A stretch of DNA of 64,000 bases from Streptomyces sp. JJ38 (GTDB lineage: Bacteria; Actinomycetota; Actinomycetes; Streptomycetales; Streptomycetaceae). Position 1 is the stretch's first letter; the number at the start of each line of letters is the position of its first letter. The DNA lies in contig NZ_JABLSI010000002.1 in NCBI RefSeq assembly GCF_019303475.1, positions 1 to 64,000 of the forward strand, in the 5' to 3' direction. Position numbers and translations under genes: made by a program. Shown here in pieces: positions 42,598-51,374 of the stretch. The notes under the pieces were generated by a model. That model ran no database searches. It was not told the origin of the DNA and saw nothing but the letters and a program-made list of their open reading frames with translations.

Positions 42598-42630
42598 ACC
42601 GGCCCCGGCGGGCACTCCGCCGGGGCCGGT
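42598..42630. terminator. bidirectional terminator between VOC and LCP genes
   Basis: ACCGGCCCCGGCGG, loop GCACT and CCGCCGGGGCCGGT form a perfect 14-bp stem between convergent genes. Confidence 0.88.
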
Positions 42631-42653
42631 TCGCGGTCAGGCCGCCGCCGGAA

Positions 42654-43988
42654 TCACATCCCGCCCTTGACGGTGACCTTCTCGTCGTTCTTCAGCTGCT
42701 CCATCAGCGGCTTCACGCGTTCCATGTCCCACTTGAGCGCGCTCTGCCCGCCCGGGGCGGCGTAGAAGCCGGACAGCGGCATGTTCATCTGCGTGCCGTC
42801 GCCGCCGGTGAGGCCCTTCATGGCCCAGAACATGGAGGCCAGGTCGAAGAGGCCCATGTCCTTGTCGACGATGAGCGAGTCCAGGCCGGCGCCCATCGTC
42901 GGGTAGAGGGAGAAGGGGTTGAGCACGGTGGAGGGGGTCGCGCTCTCCTTGGCGAGGGCCGCCAGGAGCTTCTGCTGGTTCTGGGTGCGGCCGAGGTCGC
43001 CGCCCTCGACGTTGTAGCGGTTGCGGACGAAGGCGAGGGACTCGGCGCCGTCCAGCCGGTGACAGCCCTTGGCGAAGTCCGCGCCGGAGTTCTTGTCCTT
43101 GACCGGCTTGTCGAAGCACATCTCGACGCCGCCGAGGGCGTCGACGATGTTCGCGAAACCGCCGAAGCCGATCTCCGCGTAGTGGTCGATGCGCAGCCCG
43201 GTGTTGTACTCGACGGTGCGAACGAGCAGCTCGGGGCCCTGGATGGAAAACGAGGTGTTCAGCTTCTGCTGCTGCGCGGGTATGCGGTTGCCGGACTCGG
43301 AGCCGGTGAACTCGGGGATCGTCACCCAGGAGTCGCGCGGGAGGCTGATGAGACTGTTCCCGTTGTCGCCGACGTGCAGGATCATCATGGAGTCGGTCCG
43401 CCGGCCGTCGGCGGAGCCGGTCCGCAGGCGGTCCTTGTCCTCGTCGCTGAGGCCCTCGCGGCTGTCGGAGCCGACGATCAGATAGTTCGTACCCTTGCCC
43501 GCCTCCGGGCGGTCCTCGACCTTCGCGAGGTCCACGTCGCGCCGGAGCTTGCCGTCCGCCCAGAAGTAGGTGCCGACGCCGATGACGAGCAGGGCGGCGA
43601 GGCAGACGACGAGGCCCACCGTGATGCGACGGCGCCAGTTCGGCCGGGGGCGCGGCGCGGGCCCGGGTACGCCGCCCGGGCCGCCGGAGCCGTGGCCGGG
43701 CCCGGCCTGGCGGGGGATGCCGGGCTGGCCCGGGGCCCCCGCGTCGTACCCGGGGTCGTACCCGGGCGCGGGAGCGGCGGGCGCGGAGCCGTACGTGGTG
43801 GGCTGCCCGTACCCGTCGTGCCCCTGGGCCTGACCGGCGTCGTAACCGCCGGGTGGCTGGGACGGCACCCCGGGAGCGCCCCGGACGGTCCGCATGACGC
43901 GGGCGCCCTCGGGCTCGGCTCTGCTCGCCCCGCGGCCGTACTGCTCACGGTCGCGGCCTCCGGTCGGTCCCTGCGGCCAGTCGCTCAT
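42654..43988 (-). CDS. LCP family ligase, fourth in the window
   Basis: A 444-aa protein: a long cytoplasmic Gly/Pro/Tyr-rich N-terminus, membrane helix ITVGLVVCLAALLVIGVGTY (about 120-140), and an LCP domain. That domain has YLIVGSDSREGLSDEDKDRL, TDSMMILHVGDNGNSLISLPRD, FGGFANIVDALGGVEMCFDKP and SLAFVRNRYNVEGGDLGRTQNQQKL. It has no LytR_C domain. The ATG at 43988 lies 129 bp from the divergent thioesterase start. Confidence 0.94.
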   Translation of the reverse strand: MSDWPQGPTGGRDREQYGRGASRAEPEGARVMRTVRGAPGVPSQPPGGYDAGQAQGHDGYGQPTTYGSAPAAPAPGYDPGYDAGAPGQPGIPRQAGPGHGSGGPGGVPGPAPRPRPNWRRRITVGLVVCLAALLVIGVGTYFWADGKLRRDVDLAKVEDRPEAGKGTNYLIVGSDSREGLSDEDKDRLRTGSADGRRTDSMMILHVGDNGNSLISLPRDSWVTIPEFTGSESGNRIPAQQQKLNTSFSIQGPELLVRTVEYNTGLRIDHYAEIGFGGFANIVDALGGVEMCFDKPVKDKNSGADFAKGCHRLDGAESLAFVRNRYNVEGGDLGRTQNQQKLLAALAKESATPSTVLNPFSLYPTMGAGLDSLIVDKDMGLFDLASMFWAMKGLTGGDGTQMNMPLSGFYAAPGGQSALKWDMERVKPLMEQLKNDEKVTVKGGM

Positions 43989-44104
43989 GGCTGGCAGTGT
44001 GCCCTGCCCCACGCGCGGGCGACACACCCGGGTACGGAACCGGGGCAGGGCTGTTGCAGAGCCGCAGCATTCGACCCGCCGCGCCCGAATTGCGGGCCGC
44101 CGCT

Positions 44105-44110
44105 TACGCT
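44105..44110 (+). promoter_or_regulatory. -10 element giving a leaderless mRNA for the thioesterase gene
   Basis: TACGCT ends seven bases before the ATG at 44118. Confidence 0.5.
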
Positions 44111-44117
44111 GGGCGGC

Positions 44118-44672
44118 ATGACCGACCCTGCGAAGGCCGCCGCGGAGAGCGAACTCCCGGCGAAGCCGACATCGGCGTCTCGTACGACGCTGAGCCACAT
44201 CATGACGCATAACGACGCCAACCTCCTCGGCACCGTGCACGGTGGCGTGATCATGAGGCTGGTGGACGACGCCGCCGGGGCGGTGGCGGGGCGGCACTCG
44301 GAGGGCCCGGCGGTCACGGCGTCGATGGACGAGATGGTGTTCCTGGAGCCGGTCCGCGTGGGCGACCTCGTTCATGTGAAAGCCCAGGTCAACTGGACAG
44401 GCCGGACCTCGATGGAGGTCGGGGTGCGGGTCCTGGCCGAGCGCTGGAACGAATCCTCTCCCCCGACCCAGGTCGGCACCGCGTACCTGGTGTTCGCGGC
44501 CGTGGACACGGACGGCAAGCCGCGCAGCGTGCCGCCGGTGATGCCGGAGACGGAGCGGGACCGGCGTCGGTACCAGGAGGCCCACATCCGCCGTACCCAC
44601 CGGCTGGCCCGCCGCCGCGCCATCCGCGAGCTGCGCGAGCGCCGCACCGCCGAGGGCCTGCACGACGGCTGA
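44118..44672 (+). CDS. hotdog-fold acyl-CoA thioesterase
   Basis: A 184-aa thioesterase of the YciA/BFIT type. It has HIMTHNDANLLGTVHGGVIMRLVDDAAG with the catalytic Asn-Asp/His-Gly-Gly region, VTASMDEMVFLEPVRVGDLV, and a basic C-terminal helix (AHIRRTHRLARRRAIRELRE). It would hydrolyse acyl-CoA; chain length is unknown. The start is probably leaderless. Confidence 0.93.
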   Translation: MTDPAKAAAESELPAKPTSASRTTLSHIMTHNDANLLGTVHGGVIMRLVDDAAGAVAGRHSEGPAVTASMDEMVFLEPVRVGDLVHVKAQVNWTGRTSMEVGVRVLAERWNESSPPTQVGTAYLVFAAVDTDGKPRSVPPVMPETERDRRRYQEAHIRRTHRLARRRAIRELRERRTAEGLHDG

Positions 44673-44705
44673 CGGCGACCTGCGCACCCGGGGCCCGAGG
44701 GGCGC

Positions 44706-46223
44706 TCAGTCCGGGCAGACGACCTGGTCACCGGTGACGACGGTGTAGCCCCTGCGCCGCTCGGCCTCCCGGTCCGGCCGCGGCTCGGCCGCGCGCACCG
44801 GGGTGACGTCGCGGAAGTCCTTGCCGAGGGTGACGCGCATCAGGGGGCCCTGCCCCTCGACCTCGCGCAGTTCGGCGCCGGGCAGGGCCGCGGCCAGTGA
44901 GCGGGCCGAGCGGTCCCAGCGGGGGTCGTAGGCGATCTCGGTCTTCTCGGCGTCCTGCTTCTTCGCGTTGCCCGGGATGCCCGTGGTGGCGAAGCCGGTG
45001 GCGGCCAGCTCCCGGTCGGCCCGGTGGCCGAGCCCCGCCTCCTCGGTCCCGTTGTCGACCTGGACCCGGATGTTGCGCGGGGGCACCGCCACCGGCACGG
45101 CCCGCTCCGGCGGCTCCCCGTCGCGCTCGTCGGTGCCCCCTGCGCCGTCGCCGCCGTCCTTGCCCCCCTCGCCGACCTCGGCCGGGGCACGCTCGGCGAG
45201 CGGCTCGTCCCGGCGCAGGGCGGTGAACAGCTTCTTCGCCTTCACCTCGTCCCACAGAACGGTTTCGCCAAGCTCGGGCACCCGGTGGCGGGCGTTGGCG
45301 ATGGGCACTGTGGCGAACTCCGAGGACGCCGGGCCGAGGCCGCGCATGGCCCTGCCCAGGGCCAGCATCTCCTCCGAGCCGAAGCCGTGGTCGGCCCGCA
45401 CGGAGGAGAGGGCGGCGTCGGTGACCTTCCGCAGCCTCCCGGGGTTCATCAGCACGCCGCCGCGGGTCGCCTGGTCGATCAGGGAGGCGACGAAACGTTG
45501 CTGTCGCTCCATCCGGCCGAGGTCGGCGCTGCCGTCGACGTGGCGGGCGCGGACGTACTGGAGCGCCTCGCCGCCGCCGAGCACGCTCGTGCCCGCCGGG
45601 AGGTCCAGGCCCGAGTGGCTGTCCTTGAGCGGCTTCACCGTGCACACCGGCACACCGCCCACGGCGTCGACCGTCCGCATGAAGCTGGTGAAGTCCACCT
45701 CCAGGTAGTGGTGGACGTGGACGCCGGTCATGCGTTCCACGGTCTCCACGGTGAGCCGGGGCCCGCCGTGGGTGTAGGCGGCGTTGAGCTTGCTGGGCAG
45801 CGCCCCGTGCCGCACGTCCCCCTCCCGGTCGGTGTGCGGCGGGAGGGTGGTGTAGCTGTCCCTCGGCAGGCTGATGACGGAGGCGCGGTCACGGTCCTCG
45901 GAGAGGTGGACGAGCATCATCGTGTCCGTGCACCGGCAGGGCGCGCCGCCGAGGTGGTACGCGCGGCGCTGCTTCTCGGAGATCTTGTCCCGGCCGTCCA
46001 CCCCGACGACGAGGAAGTTGAGGCCCTTGCCCGCCTCGGGCCGGTCCGTGAGGTCGTCGAAGGGGTCCACCCGGCCGATGCCGTCCACCACGCCCGTCAT
46101 GACGACGTGCCCGAAGCCGCTGACGGCGAGGACGGTCCCTGCCGTGGCCAGGCTGATCCGCAGCCCCCACCGGGGCGGCCGGCACGCCGGGCGGCGCCGG
46201 GAGGGGCGCGGCGTAGGGGGCAC
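44706..46223 (-). CDS. LCP family ligase with C-terminal LytR_C domain, fifth in the window
   Basis: A 505-aa protein: a short basic N-terminus, helix ISLATAGTVLAVSGFGHVVM, and an LCP domain with FLVVGVDGRDKISEKQRRAY, CTDTMMLVHLSEDRDRASVISLPRDSY, FTSFMRTVDAVGGVPVCTVKP and ALQYVRARHVDGSADLGRMERQQ. A LytR_C-like module (IRVQVDNGTEEAGLGHRADR) comes after an acidic linker. Two Cys in APCRCTD are unusual. The GTG at 46223 has GGAGG eight bases upstream. It diverges from the GT2 gene across 108 bp. Confidence 0.93.
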   Translation of the reverse strand: MPPTPRPSRRRPACRPPRWGLRISLATAGTVLAVSGFGHVVMTGVVDGIGRVDPFDDLTDRPEAGKGLNFLVVGVDGRDKISEKQRRAYHLGGAPCRCTDTMMLVHLSEDRDRASVISLPRDSYTTLPPHTDREGDVRHGALPSKLNAAYTHGGPRLTVETVERMTGVHVHHYLEVDFTSFMRTVDAVGGVPVCTVKPLKDSHSGLDLPAGTSVLGGGEALQYVRARHVDGSADLGRMERQQRFVASLIDQATRGGVLMNPGRLRKVTDAALSSVRADHGFGSEEMLALGRAMRGLGPASSEFATVPIANARHRVPELGETVLWDEVKAKKLFTALRRDEPLAERAPAEVGEGGKDGGDGAGGTDERDGEPPERAVPVAVPPRNIRVQVDNGTEEAGLGHRADRELAATGFATTGIPGNAKKQDAEKTEIAYDPRWDRSARSLAAALPGAELREVEGQGPLMRVTLGKDFRDVTPVRAAEPRPDREAERRRGYTVVTGDQVVCPD

Positions 46224-46319
46224 GGATGGGACCTCCGGGCAGGGGTCGGGCTGTCGGTCACAGTACGACCCGGCCGGTCGCGGGGGCGGCTGCCGTGCGG
46301 CGCGTTCCCCCGTTCGCGG

Positions 46320-46325
46320 TAACGT
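46320..46325 (+). promoter_or_regulatory. -10 element giving a leaderless mRNA for the GT2 gene
   Basis: TAACGT ends six bases before the GTG at 46332. No ribosome binding site is seen. Confidence 0.45.
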
Positions 46326-46331
46326 GACGGG

Positions 46332-47372
46332 GTGACTTCCGCAGTACCCGGCGCGGCGCGCCCGGCGCCCCCCGTCTCCGTGATCATGCCCGTGCTCAAC
46401 GAGGAGCGGCACCTGAGGGAATCGGTGCGGGCCATCCTCGCCCAGGAGTACCCGGGCGAGCTGGAGGTCGTGATCGCGCTCGGCCCGTCCACGGACCGCA
46501 CGGACGAGATCGCCGCCGCACTGGTGGCCGAGGACGCGCGGGTGCACACCGTGCCGAACCCGACGGGCCGTACGCCGGCCGGGCTGAACGCGGCGATCAA
46601 GGCGTCCCGGCACCCCGTCGTCGTCCGGGTGGACGGGCACGGCATGCTCTCGCCGAACTACATCGCGACGGCGGTGCGGCTGCTGGACGAGCAGGACGCG
46701 GCCAACGTCGGCGGGATCATGCACGCCGAGGGTGAGAACGCCTGGGAGCAGGCCGTCGCCGCGGCGATGACGTCGAGGATCGGCGTCGGCAACGCCGCCT
46801 TCCACACCGGTGGCGAGGCGGGCGAGGCCGAGACGGTGTACCTGGGCGTCTTCCGCCGGGAGGTCCTGGAGCAGCAGGGCGGCTACAACGAGGAGTTCAT
46901 CCGGGCCCAGGACTGGGAGCTGAACTACCGCATCCGTTCGGCGGGCGGCCGGATCTGGTTCTCCCCCGAGCTGCTGGTGTCCTACCGGCCGCGGCCGAGC
47001 GTGCGGGCGCTGGCCAAGCAGTACCGCAACTACGGCCGCTGGCGGCACGTCGTCGCCCGCTACCACCCGGGCTCCATCAACCCGCGCTACCTCGCTCCGC
47101 CGACGGCGCTGCTGGCCATCGCCGCGGGCGCGGTGCTGGGTGCCGTCGTCACCCCGTGGGCGCTCGTCGTTCCGGGCGGGTACCTCGCGGCCATCACGGC
47201 GGGCTCGGTTCCGGCGGGCCGGGGGCTGCCTCTCGCGGCCCGGGCCCGCATCCCGGTGGCGCTGGCCACAATGCACATGGCGTGGGGCTGGGGCTATCTG
47301 ACGAGCCCGCGCTCGCTGGCCCGCAAGGTGATCGCCTCCCGCCGCGCCCCGGCCCCGGCCGACGCGGGCTGA
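46332..47372 (+). CDS. GT2 glycosyltransferase with C-terminal membrane segments
   Basis: A 346-aa family-2 glycosyltransferase: VSVIMPVLNEERHLRESVRAIL, VVIALGPSTDRTDEIAAALV, VRVDGHGMLSPNYIATAV, and the acceptor-side FIRAQDWELNYRIRSAGGRI (ED-type). Two or three hydrophobic segments follow from about residue 250. It resembles succinoglycan/exopolysaccharide transferases. It lies divergent from an LCP gene, suggesting that sugar addition and polymer attachment are linked. Confidence 0.92.
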   Translation: MTSAVPGAARPAPPVSVIMPVLNEERHLRESVRAILAQEYPGELEVVIALGPSTDRTDEIAAALVAEDARVHTVPNPTGRTPAGLNAAIKASRHPVVVRVDGHGMLSPNYIATAVRLLDEQDAANVGGIMHAEGENAWEQAVAAAMTSRIGVGNAAFHTGGEAGEAETVYLGVFRREVLEQQGGYNEEFIRAQDWELNYRIRSAGGRIWFSPELLVSYRPRPSVRALAKQYRNYGRWRHVVARYHPGSINPRYLAPPTALLAIAAGAVLGAVVTPWALVVPGGYLAAITAGSVPAGRGLPLAARARIPVALATMHMAWGWGYLTSPRSLARKVIASRRAPAPADAG

Positions 47373-47417
47373 CGGCAGGTACGCCGGGGCTGAGCCGCTG
47401 GCGTGCCGTCGCCGGGA

Positions 47418-48881
47418 TCAGCCCTGCCGAGGTCCTGACGGCCGCCAGGCCGCGATCACGTCCTCGGGCCGCCAGACGAGGCCGACACCCTCGGTGTCCA
47501 GGCCGGGGGCGACGCCGGATGCCGACGCGATCACGAGGCCGGTGCGTGCGGCATCGAACCCGGGCACCTGGACGGCTCCCCGGCGCAGGGCCGCGAGGTC
47601 ACGGCCGTCGAACGCGGTGTTCAGCCACTTCACCGATCCGGCGAAACGGATGGCCCCGGCCACGGGCGCCCGGTCGGCGCCGATGAGGTCGATCTCCGGG
47701 TCGAACTGTCGGTTCCACCAGCCGCCGACGGCCTCCACCTCCGCCCACGGCAGATCACCATCGAGAGCTGCGAGTTCCAGGGACTCGCGGACGACGGGTT
47801 CCACCGCGCGACCGCGCCAGGTGGCCCACCGGCGTTCGATGAGACGGTAGCCGACCTCGGGACGGCCTCGTCGGGTCTGCTCCTGGGCCGCCCGGAGTGC
47901 GGCCAGATACAGCCGGAGATTGCTGTCGGCCACTCGGTACAGGGCGGGCTTGCCGGGACGCGTGGACAGCGGCTCGTCCAGGGCGAGCACGCGCTTCTCG
48001 CCGACCAGGCGGCGCAGCAGTGGAGACAGCGAGCCGGAGGGCAGCGCGCCTTCTCGCCCTCCAGCCGTGGCGGCGATGTTGGCAAAGGTGCGGTCGCCGC
48101 TCCCCACCGCCTCCAGCGCCCGTCGGGCCTGATCCGGACCCGGGAACTCCGCCATCAGCGCGGACTCCGGAATGCTGAACACCGGAGACGCCGGGTCCTG
48201 GCATTCGGCCTCCAGGAACGCCAGGGCGGGCGTCCCGTGTGGCCAGGCGCGCAGGATGCCCGGCAGGCCGCCGGAGACCAGGGAGGCGTCGATGGCGTCG
48301 GCGGCGGACAGCCCCAGGGCGCGGCCCACTTCGGCGGGGTTCAGCGGGCCGAGCACCAGATGGTCCGCGCGGCCGTAGAAGGGCCGGTCGTAGGCGGTCA
48401 GCCGCTCCATCATGTGGATGTCGCCGCCGAGCAGGAGCAGCAGGACCGGGCGCCTGGACAGCAGCCGGTCCCATGCGGTCTGCAAGGCCCCGTCGAAGGC
48501 GGCATCCTGCTCGGTGAGCCAGGGCACCTCATCGAGCACAACGACCGACGGGGTGTCGGGGAGCGCGCTCGCGAGGGCACGGAAAGCCTCCGGCCACCCC
48601 CGGCCGCCCGTGGGCAGCAGCTCCGGCTCCTCGGAAACGCCGGAGTCCCGCAGTTCGGTGAGGAAGGACTCCACCGCCTCGACGGGAGACGCGCCCTTGG
48701 TGGCGGTCGAGAAGACGTAGGGAACCCCGGCCCGGTCGCAGAACTCCTGGACGAGCCGGGACTTGCCGACCTGTCGGCGCCCCCGGATCGCGACGGCCGC
48801 CCCCGCCCGCGCGGAGGACACGCGGTCGAGCCTCTTGCGCAGCAAGGCCAGCTCGCTCGCGCGCCCGATGAACTCGTCCAT
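47418..48881 (-). CDS. AAA-type ATPase with DUF234 C-terminus
   Basis: A 487-aa ATPase of the archaeal-type/STAND-like family. The Walker A appears as AIRGRRQVGKSRLVQEF near residue 42, Walker B as VVVLDEVPWL near 125, then an arginine-finger region. A winged-helix-like part (about 290-340) is followed by a DUF234 nuclease-like region with DPEIDLIGADR and KWLNTAFDGRDL. Such genes are patchily distributed and often behave as accessory or defence-like loci. The ATG at 48881 follows AGGGGG. A perfect AT-rich palindrome lies about 40 bp upstream. Confidence 0.88.
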   Translation of the reverse strand: MDEFIGRASELALLRKRLDRVSSARAGAAVAIRGRRQVGKSRLVQEFCDRAGVPYVFSTATKGASPVEAVESFLTELRDSGVSEEPELLPTGGRGWPEAFRALASALPDTPSVVVLDEVPWLTEQDAAFDGALQTAWDRLLSRRPVLLLLLGGDIHMMERLTAYDRPFYGRADHLVLGPLNPAEVGRALGLSAADAIDASLVSGGLPGILRAWPHGTPALAFLEAECQDPASPVFSIPESALMAEFPGPDQARRALEAVGSGDRTFANIAATAGGREGALPSGSLSPLLRRLVGEKRVLALDEPLSTRPGKPALYRVADSNLRLYLAALRAAQEQTRRGRPEVGYRLIERRWATWRGRAVEPVVRESLELAALDGDLPWAEVEAVGGWWNRQFDPEIDLIGADRAPVAGAIRFAGSVKWLNTAFDGRDLAALRRGAVQVPGFDAARTGLVIASASGVAPGLDTEGVGLVWRPEDVIAAWRPSGPRQG

Positions 48882-48921
48882 CGGCCAGCCCCCTGGGGTA
48901 GGCAGCATTTACGTAGACCAA

Positions 48922-48948
48922 ATCTAGGTAGATTGAATCTACCTAGAT
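48922..48948. repeat. perfect 27-bp AT-rich palindrome upstream of the ATPase gene
   Basis: ATCTAGGTAGATT-G-AATCTACCTAGAT has 13-bp arms around one base. It stands out from very GC-rich surroundings. It lies between the ATPase start (48881) and the convergent end of the lipoprotein gene (48990), in the ATPase promoter region. It may be an operator or a hairpin. Short extensions (GTAGAcc to the left, GATAcTAC to the right) enlarge the AT-rich block. Confidence 0.8.
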
Positions 48949-48989
48949 GGATACTACCTTGAAGCCCAGCACTCTGGGCATGCCGGAGG

Positions 48990-49589
48990 TCAGCCGCCGA
49001 CGCCGGGTGGGTCCTGTGGGGCGGCGTCGCCGTGCTCGGGGATGTCGCCGCGCTCGATGGGCGCGGGGGCGTCGGAGAGCGGCGGCAGGACGCCGTCGAG
49101 CTCGGAGTCGTCCGCGCGGTGGGCGGCCTCGGCGGCCTTGCGCAGCGTCTCGCGGTCGGTGCCGTCCGGTGCCGAGCTGACCCGGATGACGTGGCCGTCC
49201 GCCCCGCGCTCGTAGCCGTGCTCCGAGGGCCCGGTGCGGTAGAAGAGCTCACCGTCGGCCTCGCAGGTGCCCTCGCCGGCGTCCTGCGCGGCGGGCTGGT
49301 CGCAGCCCGCCGCGCCGCGGTCGACGGTGAGCATGAACGTGGCGCCCCGCTCCCGCGAGAAGTAGGCCGCGCTGAAGCCGTCACCGCCGTAGACACCCAC
49401 GGACTGCTCGGCGAGGGTGTAGCCGTCGGCCTCGGTGAGGTAGATCAGCTCCGGGGCGCTGCCGATGGCCTTCGCACGCTGCTCCAGCTCGGCGCGGTCC
49501 GGCGCGGTGCCGGTCTCGGTGCCGCAGGCACCCAGGGCGAGGGACAGGGGGAGGAGGAACAGGGCGGCCCGACGTCTGTGCGCGATCAT
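48990..49589 (-). CDS. putative lipoprotein
   Basis: A 199-aa exported lipoprotein: basic start MIAHRRRAALFLLPLSLALG and lipobox LALGAC, with lipid attachment at Cys21. The mature part is acidic and contains two further Cys (GAAGCDQPA and GEGTCEADG) that may pair, plus a Pro/Asp-rich tail. It is not assigned to a family. It lies 45 bp after the dipeptidase gene on the same strand. Confidence 0.82.
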   Translation of the reverse strand: MIAHRRRAALFLLPLSLALGACGTETGTAPDRAELEQRAKAIGSAPELIYLTEADGYTLAEQSVGVYGGDGFSAAYFSRERGATFMLTVDRGAAGCDQPAAQDAGEGTCEADGELFYRTGPSEHGYERGADGHVIRVSSAPDGTDRETLRKAAEAAHRADDSELDGVLPPLSDAPAPIERGDIPEHGDAAPQDPPGVGG

Positions 49590-49634
49590 GCGCCCATCCT
49601 TCCCCGCCCCCTCCCGGCGCGGTCAACGGGGGTT

Positions 49635-50822
49635 TCAGCCGTCCAGCTGGCCGATGGTCGCGTTGGACGGGGGCGTGGTGGCGGTGAGCTCGCGGGCGAC
49701 GGCCTCGGCGTCCCGGAGCACCCGCACCGCGTTGTGCCAGGTCAGCTTGGCGAGGTCGGCCTCGGACCAGCGGCGGTCGAGGAGCTCGGCGATCAGGTTG
49801 GGGTATCCGGCGACGCTGTCCAGCCCGGCGGGGAGGAAGGCGGTGCCGTCGAAGTCGCCGCCGATGCCGAGGTGGTCGACGCCGGCGACCTCGCGCATGT
49901 GGTCCAGGTGGTCGGCGACGGTGGCCGGGGTGGCGACGGGGCGCGGCTCGGCCTCCTCGAAGGCCCGGTGCAGGGCCATGGCCTCGGGCGTGGTGTCGAG
50001 GTGGTGGAAGCCGTGGGCGCGCAGGTTCTCGTCCGCCCGCCGCGTCCAGTCGACGGCGGCGGGGAGGATGAACTTGGGCACGAACGTGGCCATGGCGATG
50101 CCGCCGTTGGCGGGGAGCTGGGCCAGGACGTCGTCGGGGATGTTGCGCGGGTGGTCGCACACGGCCCGGGCCGATGAGTGGGAGAAGACCACGGGGGCCC
50201 GGGTGACGCGCAGCGCATCCCGCATGGTGGTGGCGGCGACGTGGGAGAGGTCCACCAGCATGCCGGCGCGGTTCATCTCGCGGACGACCTGCTCGCCGAA
50301 GGCGGTCAGCCCGTCGTGCCGGGGCTCGTCCGTGGCGGAGTCGGCCCAGTCGATGGTGTCGTTGTGCGTGAGCGTCATGTAGCGGACGCCGAGCTGGTGG
50401 AGCTGGCGCAGGGTGCCCAGCGAGTTGGCGATGCTGTGGCCGCCCTCGGCGCCCATCAGGGAGGCGATGCGGCCGCGGCGCCGGGCCGCCTCCATGTCGT
50501 CCGCGGTGAAGGCGAGTTCGAGGTCCTCGGGGTGCCGGGCGGCGAGCTGCCGTACGACGTCGATCTGCTCCAGGCAGGCGCTGACGGCGGCGTCTCCGGT
50601 GAGGTCGGTGCGGACGTAGACCGACCAGAACTGCGCGCCGACGCCCCCGGCGCGCAGCCGGGGCAGGTCGGTGTGCAGGTGGGCGGACTGGTCGGCGGCG
50701 ATGTCGCGGGCGTCCAGGTCGTAGCGGACCTGCACGCGCAGCGCCCAGGGCAGGTCGTTGTGGCCGTCGACGACGGGGAAGTCGGCCAGGAGCTTGTGGG
50801 CGCGGGTCAGGGTGTCCGTCAC
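49635..50822 (-). CDS. membrane-dipeptidase-family (renal dipeptidase-like) peptidase
   Basis: A 395-aa zinc dipeptidase of family M19. It has [13 protein letters not shown] with the HxD metal ligands, [19 protein letters not shown] with the bridging Glu, [11 protein letters not shown] and [17 protein letters not shown] with further His ligands, and [13 protein letters not shown] with an Asp ligand. It would hydrolyse dipeptides, including D-residue ones. No signal peptide is present, so it is cytosolic. The GTG start at 50822 is 15 bp after purE, suggesting a purK-purE-dipeptidase transcript. Confidence 0.94.
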   Translation of the reverse strand: MTDTLTRAHKLLADFPVVDGHNDLPWALRVQVRYDLDARDIAADQSAHLHTDLPRLRAGGVGAQFWSVYVRTDLTGDAAVSACLEQIDVVRQLAARHPEDLELAFTADDMEAARRRGRIASLMGAEGGHSIANSLGTLRQLHQLGVRYMTLTHNDTIDWADSATDEPRHDGLTAFGEQVVREMNRAGMLVDLSHVAATTMRDALRVTRAPVVFSHSSARAVCDHPRNIPDDVLAQLPANGGIAMATFVPKFILPAAVDWTRRADENLRAHGFHHLDTTPEAMALHRAFEEAEPRPVATPATVADHLDHMREVAGVDHLGIGGDFDGTAFLPAGLDSVAGYPNLIAELLDRRWSEADLAKLTWHNAVRVLRDAEAVARELTATTPPSNATIGQLDG

Positions 50823-50837
50823 GGCTGTCCCCCGGCC

Positions 50838-51374
50838 TCAGCGGGCGAAGCCGAAGCCGTCGGCGTTCGCGACCTTGTTGCGCAGGCGGCGGCCCTTCTC
50901 GGTCGCCTGCTCGTTCAGCTCCTCCTGGAAGGCGGTGACGCGCTCCCGCAGGCTCGGGTCGTGGGCGGCGAGCATGCGCACCGCCAGCAGCCCGGCGTTG
51001 CGGGCGCCGCCCACGGAGACGGTGGCAACGGGGACCCCGGCGGGCATCTGCACGATGGACAGCAGCGAGTCCATGCCGTCGAGGTACTTCAGCGGGACGG
51101 GGACGCCGATGACGGGCAGGGGGGTGACGGAGGCGAGCATGCCCGGCAGGTGGGCGGCGCCCCCGGCGCCCGCGATGATGGCCTTGAGACCGCGGTCGGC
51201 GGCGTTCTCGCCGTACTCGATCATCTCGCGCGGCATGCGGTGCGCCGAGACGACGTCGACCTCGTGGGGCACCTCGAACTCCGCGAGCGCCTGCGCCGCG
51301 GCCTCCATGACGGGCCAGTCGGAGTCGGAGCCCATGACGATGCCGACGAGGGGGGCGGGGCGGGCGTCGCTCAT
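50838..51374 (-). CDS. purE: N5-carboxyaminoimidazole ribonucleotide mutase
   Basis: A 178-aa class I PurE that converts N5-CAIR to CAIR in purine synthesis: [55 protein letters not shown] and [21 protein letters not shown]. The start overlaps the purK stop codon by 4 bp, so the two steps are translationally coupled. Confidence 0.97.
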   Translation of the reverse strand: MSDARPAPLVGIVMGSDSDWPVMEAAAQALAEFEVPHEVDVVSAHRMPREMIEYGENAADRGLKAIIAGAGGAAHLPGMLASVTPLPVIGVPVPLKYLDGMDSLLSIVQMPAGVPVATVSVGGARNAGLLAVRMLAAHDPSLRERVTAFQEELNEQATEKGRRLRNKVANADGFGFAR

